Assembly (NCBI GenBank): GCA_004151065.3
Contig: NWUY0300026441.1
Location: 38,973-59,894, forward strand
Direction of reading: 5' to 3'
Length of the DNA: 20,922 bases
Origin: Larix sibirica
Lineage: Eukaryota; Streptophyta; Pinopsida; Pinales; Pinaceae
Position 1 is the first letter of the stretch, and each line of letters starts with the position of its first letter. The position numbers were made by a program, and so were the translations under genes. The notes below the pieces were generated by a model. It was not told the origin of the DNA. It searched no databases and saw only the letters and a list, made by a program, of their open reading frames with translations. Shown in pieces: positions 8,640 to 16,698 of the stretch.

Positions 8640-9671
8640 TCCTGGATAGGTGTCCATATGTGTGGCACCTATTCCATTTGAGGGAAGGCCGATGTAATCT
8701 AAGTCCTGTTGGTATGTATGTGCCCCTTTTGTAATGTTTATCTTCTCAGGGAGTCCATCTCGGATATCCAAGTCCACGAGGATTTTAGCGATCGCAAGGT
8801 TCCCTGTTGCTTCAAAGCTATCGTCCGCAAGTAGATATTCTCCAAGTGTGGCGCCTATGAGCGAGAAGATTTCCATTGTCTAGAGTTCAAGCGAGAGGCT
8901 TGGTAATTTGACTCAGGTTGGGTGATTGTAAATTTTTCCTCTACGAGCATTAAAGGTTGGTACCCATCTTTTGATCTTGAACGCTAGCGTCCCCCATAGC
9001 TAGAGGCCTTCGAGAATCTTTCAGACATCTTTCGTCGTCTTGAGAATGGCCCCTAGCCATCCTTTAGATAGGGCGAAACACTGAGAAGGGTAGTCAAGGA
9101 AAGTCCATTGGGATGCAGCCCATTGCCTAAAAGTAGGTAAGGCCATTTGGTTGCCATGAAATCTGCCAACAATGGCTATCTCTGCCTTTGAGAAAACTTG
9201 AAACATATGTATGTCCTCAACAAAGGCAAGATTTATGTCCTACTTTTTCTTGATGCATCTACATCTCTTCCGCCCAAAAGCGTTTGTTACAAAACCCAGG
9301 TCTGGACTGGTAGCCGTTGAGGGTTCTCCATGGTATAAGAGCTTATGAGGAGAGGAGAGGGGCGCGCCTTCTGGACAAGGGGAGGGCGGCTGATAACCAA
9401 GTAGACAGGTGCTAGCTTGAAGATCGATTTCATTCGAGCAAAGTCCAGAATAAATGAAACCATTCTCAGAGTGGGTTTATAAGTGAAAAGGGGGAGTGAA
9501 AAGGGGGTTGCCCATACCTAGAAAAAAGAGACCTTGTGAGGTCAACAAAAGTGCCCAAGCTTTAAGGGGCCTGGGATGTGTTCCTTCGGTCCCACAGTCA
9601 ATAGAGAGACCCCAATCCCGAGAATCAAGGGCAGGCCGACAATTAAAGACTGTCAGCACCGACTTCAACAA
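8640..9671 (-). pseudogene. LINE-B N-terminal region: extension, DUF4283, broken zinc knuckle
   Basis: In related plant LINEs this region is the nucleic-acid-binding part of the gag-like ORF. A single frame can be followed from about 9671 to 8619 with isolated stops (near 9474, 9238, 9016, 8998 and 8879). The first 140 or so codons have no recognised domain. Then comes a DUF4283-like segment, with IAIVGRFHGNQMALPTFRQW, CFALSKGWLGAILKTTKDV and RRGK preceding a second conserved block, LLADDSFEATGNLAIAKILV and DLDIRDGLPEKI. The expected CCHC knuckle follows DYIGLP, but a one-base shift near 8665 is needed to recover CHTYGHL, and the full CCHC set is not preserved. No safe start codon was found. 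Confidence 0.75.
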
Positions 9672-9849
9672 AACCTAGGAGTGAGAGAAAACATAGAAAA
9701 AAGAGGACAACAATAATGCAAGTACATTAAAAGCAAGAAAAGAGTACATGGTATGCATCCTTAAAAAACAAAGTAGTTAAAAAAAGACTAAGAGTTTGAC
9801 TGCTTAACTCTAGCCATCAGCGCCGAGGCCTAGAGCCATGAGAGCCGGG

Positions 9850-9880
9850 ATTCTAAACCCTAGCAGCTCTAAACCCTATC
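9850..9880. promoter_or_regulatory. Pair of telo-box motifs in the LINE-B 5' region
   Basis: AAACCCTA occurs at 9855-9862 and again at 9871-9878, sixteen bases apart, with a partial reverse match (gtaggga) near 9890. Telo-boxes are plant promoter elements bound by Myb-type telomere-repeat factors. Here they lie just inside the inferred 5' end of LINE-B, where an internal promoter would be expected. Promoter activity is inference. Confidence 0.5.
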
Positions 9881-9943
9881 AACATGTTGTAGGGATTTTT
9901 CAGTAAGTTGTTTGAACAAGTGATCCTAATTAGTTTCCTTGCC

Positions 9944-9960
9944 TAATTATGTTCTTATTA
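9944..9960. repeat. Target-site duplication at the LINE-B 5' end (imperfect)
   Basis: The 17-mer taattatgttcttatta is the partner of 3121-3137, with 15 of 17 identities. It defines the right limit of the insertion and gives the element a total length near 6.8 kb, which is reasonable for a full-length plant LINE. Confidence 0.65.
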
Positions 9961-9989
9961 TTTTCCATAGCAACTAAGAAAAAATTAAA

Positions 9990-11090
9990 TATTTTGTAAA
10001 ATAATAGACAACAAATAAAACATTATTCATATGCACTCATAATACAACTTTAGGTTGAATTGGCTTATGGTTGTAATCTCATTCATAACAGTTGAAGCTT
10101 TATTTAAGCACTTACGTATTCAATGAAGTATTAGATAATAAATAAAACATTATGTGTAGTCATAATGTAAATATATGTTGAAATACTTTGAATAACACAA
10201 TGACATATTTTATAATAAAGATTGACATTCATAATATTTTGAATAACACAATGACATATTTCATAACAAAGATTTTAAATGTACAAAGAAATACCAAGAT
10301 AACAAATAATTTATTATTTAAGTGTTTAATGTCTATCTATGCAATATATAATATTTATAATAATTTGAATTTTCATTGAAAATGTGGCTTATTCTACAAT
10401 AGAGATAATGACATAATCCATAATATTGCATCTTAACAAATGCTTGTTAATCAAGATATAATAAGAGAACCAAACTATGTGATCAAATTTCATTCTCACT
10501 AATTATTTGTGCAATATGTAATGCCTATAATATCTTGAAATTCCACTCAAAAAATGACTCATTCTAGAATAGAGACATTAACCCATTCCATAATAGTGCA
10601 TCCTAATAAATCACAATGCTTCACGTCATTATAATAAAAATGTAATGTTTTGGAAATATTAAGATAACAAATAAATTATTATTCAAGTGCGAGATAATAA
10701 TGCGAATGCAAGTTGAAGTCATTAATTTGTGGTAGTTATCCATGGAATATATTAATGTTTATAATATTTTGAAATTTAGTTGAAAGAGCTACACATTCTG
10801 TAATAAAGATATTTACAAAATCCATAATATTGCATATTAATAAACGCCTTTAATTGAAATAAAAGAAAATCCATAATATTATATCCTAATAAATACTTTT
10901 AATTGAAATAAAAGAAAAGAATCAAAGTCTGTAATCAAATTTCATTGTCACCAATTTGTAGTAGTTATCTATGCAATATGTAACGTTTACAATATCTTTA
11001 AATTTTATTGAAAATAATCTATAATATTGTATTTAAATAATAGTTTTAATTGAAATAAAAGAAGAAAATCAAACATTATAATTAAATCAA
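9990..11090. repeat. AT-rich region of degenerate direct repeats
   Basis: Related blocks recur at irregular spacing. A 37-bp unit at 10187-10223 returns at 10238-10274 with two T/C differences. A block around gcaatatgta plus ataatattttgaaattt occurs near 10341, 10511, 10744 and 10973 (spacings about 170, 233 and 229). Blocks like agataacaaataaa occur near 10002, 10132, 10298 and 10652, and tccataatattgcat-type blocks near 10417, 10580, 10819 and 10870. The 63-codon open frame at 10188-10379 is only this repeat read through. It looks like an old, scrambled tandem array; the family is unknown. Confidence 0.65.
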
Positions 11091-11204
11091 ATTTTATTGT
11101 TTGAAATTTATTTGAGAGTATCTTTTAAAAATGGGTGGAATGTTTATTCCAAATTTTAAATTTATAATTTTTTCACTAGAAATTAGCCTCCAATATAAAG
11201 AACC

Positions 11205-11385
11205 AAAATATAAAATTAGTAATTAGCGTAAATTATAAAAAAAATGAAGAGAGGAGGAAAAAGAGAAAAAAGGAAGGGAAATGAATGCAAAATATAAGAT
11301 TAGTGAAAATTATAAAAAAAATTTACAACCATGAATGAAGAATGAAAAATGAGGGAGAAAAAAGGGAAATGAATGCAAATAAGGT
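11205..11385 (+). repeat. Duplicated GA-rich block upstream of the ATX-like gene
   Basis: A unit of about 85-90 bases beginning aaaatataaaattagt (11205) and ending gggaaatgaatgcaaa is followed by a second copy beginning aaaatataagattagt (about 11289) and ending gggaaatgaatgcaaat (about 11379), with divergence between. Both contain long purine runs (gaggaggaaaaagagaaaa). GA-rich tracts near plant promoters can bind BPC/GAGA-type proteins; that role here is inference. Confidence 0.55.
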
Positions 11386-11463
11386 AGGGATTTAATTATT
11401 TTTAATTTTTATTGTTTGAAAGAGGGGTTTAAGCCATGCTCAACGCGGAAAATTCCATATGTA

Positions 11464-11477
11464 TTTATATATATATA
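11464..11477 (+). promoter_or_regulatory. Probable TATA box of the ATX-like gene
   Basis: The tract tttatatatatata lies about 145-157 bases before the ATG at 11621. A TATA box here would put transcription start near 11495-11505, inside a GA-rich leader. No ATG occurs between that point and 11621, so the 11621 ATG would be the first in the mRNA. It also places the in-frame ATG at 11459 upstream of transcription. Confidence 0.5.
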
Positions 11478-11620
11478 CACAAGAACGAACGAAGAGAAAG
11501 GGAGGAGTTGTAGAGTTGTATAGATTTGGAGGGAAGCAGAAGAGTAGAGGAGGAAAAAGGCCATCGAGGAGGAGCAGGCAAAGCGGATTGATTGATCTGT
11601 TGTTACTGAACAATCTCGAT

Positions 11621-12708
11621 ATGACGGTGAAGAGAGATTTTCATGAAGAGAATGGGAATACCAATCATACTACTCTCAGAAATTCTAAGAATCCTGCTCC
11701 AATAATTTCATCTCTCCACGATGAGAATGGCCAAAGTGAACCATCCCAACATGTGAGTGCGAGTGTGAGTGGCACGCCCATGAAATATGTGCCCATACAG
11801 AAGCTTTACAGCAATACGACTACTTCTGACAACTCCAATGGCAATGGCTCCAATGGCAATGGCAATGGAAGAAGCACCGATACCAAGATGGGTTTCAGTG
11901 GCAGGAAGGGCAAACCCAGGAAGCTGGAAGTGGAAGGCGATGATCCCAATCCCAATCCCAACAGTAAGAAGCTCTCTTCCTCTTCCCTTGATGAGAGAAA
12001 ACCTATATTGGTTTATACCAGAAGAAGGAGAAAAAGGAATAATAATGCTGCCCACATGGACATGGACAATGACAATGATAATAATGCTGTTTCCTTTCAC
12101 GAGAGACTGTTAAACCGTGCTAGATTGAGAGAAGCCGGGGTGGGGGTGCACGAGGGTCTCCCTCCGGAGAATAACACCATTTTTGCAGCAGACTCTAAGA
12201 TTGAAGTGCTGGGTAGAATTGATGTCCAGTGGGGTGAGGATGGAGTAGAGGGGGATTTGAAGGGGAGTGCCCATCACAATAATTCCATGGATATTGATAA
12301 GGGAGTGCTACAGAACAGTCCAGGGACTGATTCTGTGAAAACTGCAATCGGATCCGAGAGAGGTGAGGATAATGAGAATGCAGAATTGAAGGAAAGTCAT
12401 CCGGACAAAGTTGCGAACGGGTCGATTTTACCCGTGGGCGGCGATGAGGATGGCGAGCAGAGGAGGAAGAAGTTGCAGAAAAAGAGAAAATTTGAAGGAA
12501 TTGATTTGGATATTGACGATAGCATGGCAGCTGCTGGTACGCAATTGAGAGAAAGCAAGGCACGAAAGCAGCGGGCTGCCCAGCTTGCCTTAAATTTGAA
12601 TTCGGGAACTGTGAAGCAAACAGAGCGATTGCCTGCTCCCATTGTGAAATCGGAGGCCCTGGTGAATAATGACCAGGATGCTGCCCCGAGCAAGAAAAAG
12701 TGGATAGA
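11621..12708 (+). CDS. ATX1/2: Exon 1 of the ATX-like gene, with start codon
   Basis: This exon supplies codons 1-362 plus two bases. I chose the ATG at 11621 (MTVKRDFHEE) because it is the first ATG after the TATA-like tract, has G at -3, and the upstream in-frame codons to 11459 look like a GA-rich leader. The exon is mostly disordered: Asn/Gly-rich 71-83, Pro/Asn 108-114, Asp/Asn-rich 146-155, basic RRRRKR at 134-139, and KKLQKKRKFEGIDLDIDD at 283-300. The basic patches may direct it to the nucleus. The donor is A|GTAAGTG at 12709, leaving two bases (ga) of a Glu codon. The open frame continues only three more codons to a stop, consistent with an intron there. Confidence 0.85.
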
Positions 12709-15700
12709 GTAAGTGTCTTATTTTTATTTTTTTTGATGGGAAATGGTTAGTAACTGCCATGTCTTTTGTTGCTTAGTAAATGAAGATTTTATGTTCACAG
12801 ATACATGCAGATATTTAGTCCCGGTGATACTGGTATCATATAGACAAGAATAATTGAGATCCCCAGTCTGCAGCTGTTCATATAAGCTCAAAGATATTAC
12901 TGTACCTCAATATTACTAGGCAAGCCCAAACTTTGCAACCTACAATACTACCTATGATTTCGTTAGAAAGGCTCTATTCCTAACAAAAACCGAAAATATT
13001 CTTGGGTGGTTTATCTGGTTCATCTTCTACCCAGTTAGAATTGTGAGGAACAGCCTTCCTCGCTCATTGGATTAATCGTTTCCCTTCCTTCACCTGCTCA
13101 CCCGTTTCTGCTGAAGATACTTTCTACTGCTTGCTCATCTTTGATCCTTCTATCTCCTTCTCAGCTTTGTGGATCTGCTCCTTGAGAATCTCCCCCAAGT
13201 CCCTGCCAAGCCTGTAAGTTCATCGGTCGCTCTCTACAAAACCAACTAAAGTAGCCATTATCATCCACTGCTTGCTGAGAAAGGCCTTATAATGTTCCTC
13301 CTGCTCGTGGTGACAACTGAGTCTGCTGGGCTAAAGTTAGGGTGCTACTTTTGAATCTTTGGACCTTGCTTCTTGTACCTGAACTCTGCCCTCTTCTTCC
13401 ACCCTTCCACCATTTGCCTTGCTGGGTCAGACATCTCTATTTGTATACGACAACTTGTTGTTTCTTTTTTCCTGGGACATTCTTAGGTTTCTCTTTCTGT
13501 TCCTCCTTAGCCCTCATAGATACGAAATCCACTGATAGCATAACTTACCCTCCTTTGCCTACCTTGACTGTAGACAGGCATCATCCTAGGGGAGAAAGTT
13601 ATCCAATTCACCCACTGACTTGCCAGAATTTGAATTTGAAATTTGTATTAATGTCCACTAAAGATCAAAAAAGGCCAAAGGGATTAGTGACAACCAACAA
13701 TAATAGGCAAGCAAAAGAGAGGAGGGCAAAAAAGCACCCCTAAAATGAACTGAACAATGAGTACAAGAACAAAATGAAATGAGTTAAACATAGCCGTACA
13801 AGATTGTTATCCCAAGAAGGAAAACCCTTGAAAGTGAAGAAGGGGCATTAAAAGAAACATTGCTTGAACTAAGATGCCGTTGCCACAATAGGAGGAGGGA
13901 GTCAGTCCTGCTCATCATCCAACTCAATAATGCAGATGTCAGCACCATGTGTCTGCCGAACAATCTCCTCTGGAAAGTGACCTGGACTAATAGAGCTGTG
14001 GGGAGTAATCCTGGGCGACATCAAAATACTCTTGATGGTGGTCGAGGTTGAGGTGGAAGAAGTAGAAACACTCCTCACATCCAGGGATGAAGAATTCCTA
14101 GTTGAAGGAAGGAAGCTGGCAATGCTTCTCTAAGTAAGTGTCTTGCAGTGTTGATGCTTCCAAGTGGCTTTGGTCCTCCTAGGAGCCCTCAACATAGCAT
14201 AGTCTGGAGCCTTGGTGTTGCAGGGCAGGGAGCAATGCTGGATGGTTCTAGTGCTGTCCAACCAAGTGGTCATGAGACTTTTTAACCCTCCATTGTCCTG
14301 AGGAGGTAATCTGGGTAGCTGCTCTAGAAGAGCTCTGAAGTAAGCACAATCTGAGAGAAACTGCCCCCATTTGATGTACAAGGCAAGGCACCACTGATTG
14401 AAGTGTTTGAAGAATGTTGATACAGATCTGCAAGTCCCTGTAGAGGCGATGAAACCTCCCTCTAATCTCAATATAGCCAGGACATTTAAACATAAAGTGC
14501 TCCTTAGTCTCTATCTCAGGCAAAGATCAAAGTCGTTTCTGCCCTTGGTAGATGGTGATCTGTCTCAACTTTCAACTGATGCAAGCACACCTGAAGCTGG
14601 TTGAGGGGAAAGCAAAGCCCATCTAACAGATGGAACTGAAAATAGTGTGGTTGAACAAATGAGAGAACTGTGTCTTCTGTTATCCAGTTCTTGCCCCATA
14701 TTACCAGCAGATATAGAGGTTGAAGATAGAGTACAAAGGAGAGAAGTGCACCTGCTTATATTGACTTGTTGTCCCATATTCCCAACTCATTCCTGCCTGA
14801 GCAAGACGTTTATCCCTTTCATGATTACCCCGATAATCATGGCTGTGATACTGCATTGGTGCTACCATGTCCAATCCTTCTTGTTGCAGTCCATCATAAG
14901 TTATGATCTGGTTTCAGTTGGTGGGGAACCTATCTCATGAGTAGCTGAAATTGAGGTTGCTTTCAATGTCCGGTCCTTTTCTATAAGATCCATAAGAATT
15001 GACAGGCATCCACTTTGCCCTCCATGTCAACTTTACCTCTAATGGCCACATCTCCCCATTGGGCATCGGTGCCCAAGTTAGTAGGTGGCGTTTGCCAACC
15101 AGTCTCTGGACTCAGGATATGAATTTGCATGAGGTCTTCATGACCAATCAATGCTGAAGGTAGTCTGCACCTAGGTACATGCAACCGGATCAGTAGTCGC
15201 CTGGAAAGTCCAGTTTAAATACTGTGATTCATAACTTGGAATGAGTGAAGAATTATCTCATCTATATCAAACTGCAATCAAGACAACCATTCTTTGTGTT
15301 TACATGGTCTCTGATTCCAAAGAAACATAGGATCATCCCTTGGTGTTTGCTTGTTGCAATTTCTAGACAACATAGCTGTTGGGCATAAAGAATAGCATCT
15401 CCTGTGATTTAAATCCTTGAAAACCTGGTTGGTTTTTGATACCTTTGCTACTCTGACTACAGCTTAGGTCCTGTTTCTTACAATTGAAGAAAAGATGAAT
15501 TTATTGTCGTAAAAGTAGTGGATGTGTTTTTGTCAAAAAGAGATGAACTGATTGATTGGTTGTTGTTGCAAAAAAGGCATCTGTGTTAATGTCAGGGGTT
15601 GATCTTCATTATTGTATTTCCGTCGATAAATAGGAAAAAAGAAAAAGAAAAAGGGAGGGGGTTTCTATATGGCATGGATATGATACTCAAAATAGCATAA

Positions 15701-16698
15701 GGGGATCATTGAGCAAGTTGATTTGATCTAATGCTTGTTGAATCACTCCTGGGGTCTTATCCAAGATGTCAATATATCTATATCAACATTTTCCTTATTT
15801 TAATGCTGTGCATGTTTACAGAGTTAGTCTCCGCGAAGCTGATCCAGTGGCATTACTTAACTACAAGTGCAAGGTGATAGGTTGCATATTTTTATATCTC
15901 TATGTTAAACTTGATACATATTTGAATTTTTTATTATGTTTTTGGTACAGGCTTTTAAAATTTGTAGTTCCTTCTGTTTACCCTAAATTCTGTTGAGCTT
16001 CTATCATTTGAGAAGGGTACATGTCTCTAGTAAATATGACCTATTTGCTGACAGTTTTAAGGTGACAGGTTTATTGGCCTATGGACAGTGATTGGTATCC
16101 TGGAGTTATCGACAAGTACATTGCAGAAAAGGATCAACATCATGTATGCAGATTCCTGAATAGCATGATTAACTGTAAACTTGTTTGTTATGTTATGCTT
16201 CAGTATATGTGTATATCCTATCAGTCAGACATGAGTGTTTGAAACTTGATTGTGACAGTTTAGAGATGCTGTCCTGCAGATATTTATACAAGGGGTTTTG
16301 TAATTGTTGCCTTCATGTGAAGAATTTTGCTTTTTTCAGTTAAAAATAAGTCCCCAGTGTTATGTGTGCTTTTGGTTTCCCCATGAAATGGCACTGCGAT
16401 ATGGAGTTTTATTCATCATTTTTCTGGCATTAGAGGTTTGACAATTTGGGCTAAAATTGCTATGTACAGGTTAAATATTTTGATGGAGAAGAGGAATGGC
16501 TTTGTCTCAGGGAAGAAAAAATAAAGTTTTTTATTTCACGAGGGGAAATGCAAGATTTGAAGTTGAAGGACAGTGAAGAAGAAATGATCAGTGAAATGAA
16601 AAAAACAGATTACGATGAGATGGCGGTCTTAGCTGCAACATTGTATGATTATCAAGTAGAACCTGGACATGGGGATCTGATATGGGCAAAAATTTATG
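11621..16698 (+). CDS. ATX1/2: ATX1/ATX2-like histone H3K4 methyltransferase, N-terminal part (exons 1-4)
   Basis: The coding sequence joins 11621-12708, 15822-15873, 16069-16143 and 16470-16698, giving 481 codons plus one base; it continues beyond the window. The family methylates histone H3 lysine 4 in chromatin and carries PWWP, FYRN/FYRC, PHD and SET domains, of which only the N-terminus and the PWWP start are here. Residues 51-65 (PMKYVPIQKLYSN) and 127-139 (KPILVYTRRRRKR) resemble the family's N-terminal PLRY-type and VY-RRR blocks. Residues about 377-435 form a Tudor-like segment, with KCKVYWPMDSDWYPG, HHVKYFDGEEEWLCL and EKIKFFIS. PWWP begins at about 472 (GDLIWAKIY). The order and the phase-compatible splice sites support ATX1/2 rather than ATX3-5. 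Whether it is ATX1, ATX2 or a pre-duplication gene cannot be told. Confidence 0.85.
11837..11868 (+). repeat. AATGGC coding microsatellite (Asn-Gly repeat)
   Basis: Five AATGG(C) units interrupted by one TCC codon encode NGNGSNGNGNG within exon 1. Two further short repeats follow: CCCAAT at 11945-11962 (PNPNPN) and a GACAAT/GATAAT run at 12058-12085 (MDNDNDNN). All keep the frame, since units are multiples of three, and are likely to vary in length between alleles. Confidence 0.8.
12709..15821 (+). other. Intron 1 of the ATX-like gene (3113 bp)
   Basis: The intron starts GTAAGT and ends tgtttacAG before 15822. Contents: 12709-14140 holds no clear gene, only a weak antisense coding-like stretch near 13064-13222; 14150-14760 is the antisense LINE-C fragment; 14800-15821 shows no recognised feature, including the antisense open stretch 15184-14981, which has no known motif. 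The plus-strand open frame 13342-13743 is pyrimidine-rich, low-complexity and shows no domain. Confidence 0.8.
14150..14760 (-). mobile_element. LINE-C: antisense LINE C-terminal fragment in intron 1
   Basis: On the minus strand, a region of about 600 bases reads as the end of a LINE polyprotein. In order: WGKNWITEDTVLSFVQ, then PLNQLQVCLHQLKVETDHHL and PRAETTL (the LRVE-D-HHLPR-ER block), a frameshift near 14525, ETKEHFMFKCPGYIEIRGRF (a zf-RVT-like CP-Y-IRGR block; the first Cys pair is lost) and then WCLALYIKWGQFLSDC in another frame. It is inserted antisense to the host gene. Exact limits, A tail and target duplications were not found. It belongs to a LINE group different from LINE-B, judging by the finger sequence. 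Confidence 0.65.
15822..15873 (+). CDS. ATX1/2: Exon 2 of the ATX-like gene (52 bp microexon)
   Basis: The acceptor is catgtttacAG (15820-15821) and the donor AAG|GTGATA at 15874. Its first base completes the Glu split by intron 1; the other 51 bases encode VSLREADPVALLNYKCK, so it ends on a codon boundary. In the ATX1/2 family a D-P-...-KCK run follows a KKW-I motif (here KKKWIE at the end of exon 1), which fixes the choice of this exon. The surrounding open frame 15766-15996 is the same frame read into both introns. Confidence 0.85.
16069..16143 (+). CDS. ATX1/2: Exon 3 of the ATX-like gene (75 bp)
   Basis: The acceptor is ggtgacAG (16067-16068) and the donor CAT|GTATGC at 16144. It encodes exactly 25 codons in phase 0: VYWPMDSDWYPGVIDKYIAE then KDQHH. 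This is the core of the Tudor-like segment, with the aromatic W-Y pair expected of a Royal-family fold. It joins KCK of exon 2 to VKYFDG of exon 4 without a break in the family pattern. An upstream AG (ttttaag, 16060) was not used because it breaks the frame pattern. Confidence 0.85.
16470..16698 (+). CDS. ATX1/2: Exon 4 of the ATX-like gene (end of Tudor-like, start of PWWP)
   Basis: The acceptor is tatgtacAG (16468-16469) and the donor TATG|GTGAGT at 16699. It encodes 76 codons plus the first base of the next. VKYFDGEEEWLCLREEKIKF completes the Tudor-like segment, an acidic run follows (LKDSEEEMISEMKKT), then DYDEMAVLAAT, a block conserved in ATX1/2, and finally PGHGDLIWAKIY, the first strand of the PWWP domain. 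The split codon would begin the G of the family's (K-x-x-G-H-A-M-W-P-A) PWWP motif, which must lie beyond the window. Confidence 0.9.

Larger units (their letters stand above)
3138..9943 (-). mobile_element. LINE-B: near full-length plant L1-type LINE with RNase H, decayed
   Basis: A roughly 6.8-kb element reads leftward. Along the minus strand it has a 5' region with two telo-box motifs (9855-9878), a DUF4283 and degraded zinc-knuckle region (about 9220-8640), a Ser/Pro-rich linker (8287-7781), an EEP endonuclease (7556-6880), reverse transcriptase and connection (6602-4440), a zf-RVT finger (about 4260-4020), RNase H (3954-3419) and a 3'UTR ending in a T-rich block plus A tail (plus-strand oligo-T near 3144-3149). 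The limits come from the imperfect 17-bp target-site duplication. Reading frames stay open for long stretches, but there are several in-frame stops, at least two frameshifts and lost catalytic residues. It is an old full-length insertion, not an active one. Confidence 0.85.

Noticed and set aside
9990-11090. CRISPR-like or regular satellite array
   Set aside because: Repeat spacing is irregular, units are degenerate and AT-rich, and the context is eukaryotic.
11708-12100. Minus-strand open frame of 130 codons, and others at 12195-12563 and 12397-12693
   Set aside because: They lie opposite exon 1 of the ATX-like gene. Their Ile/Gly repeats are only the complement of the AATGGC and CCCAAT runs.
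13342-13743. Plus-strand open frame of 133 codons inside intron 1
   Set aside because: Pyrimidine-rich and low-complexity, with no domain, no splice context and no family resemblance.
14981-15184. Minus-strand open frame of 67 codons
   Set aside because: Closed by a stop just upstream of its ATG; no recognised motif and no clear link to the LINE-C fragment.
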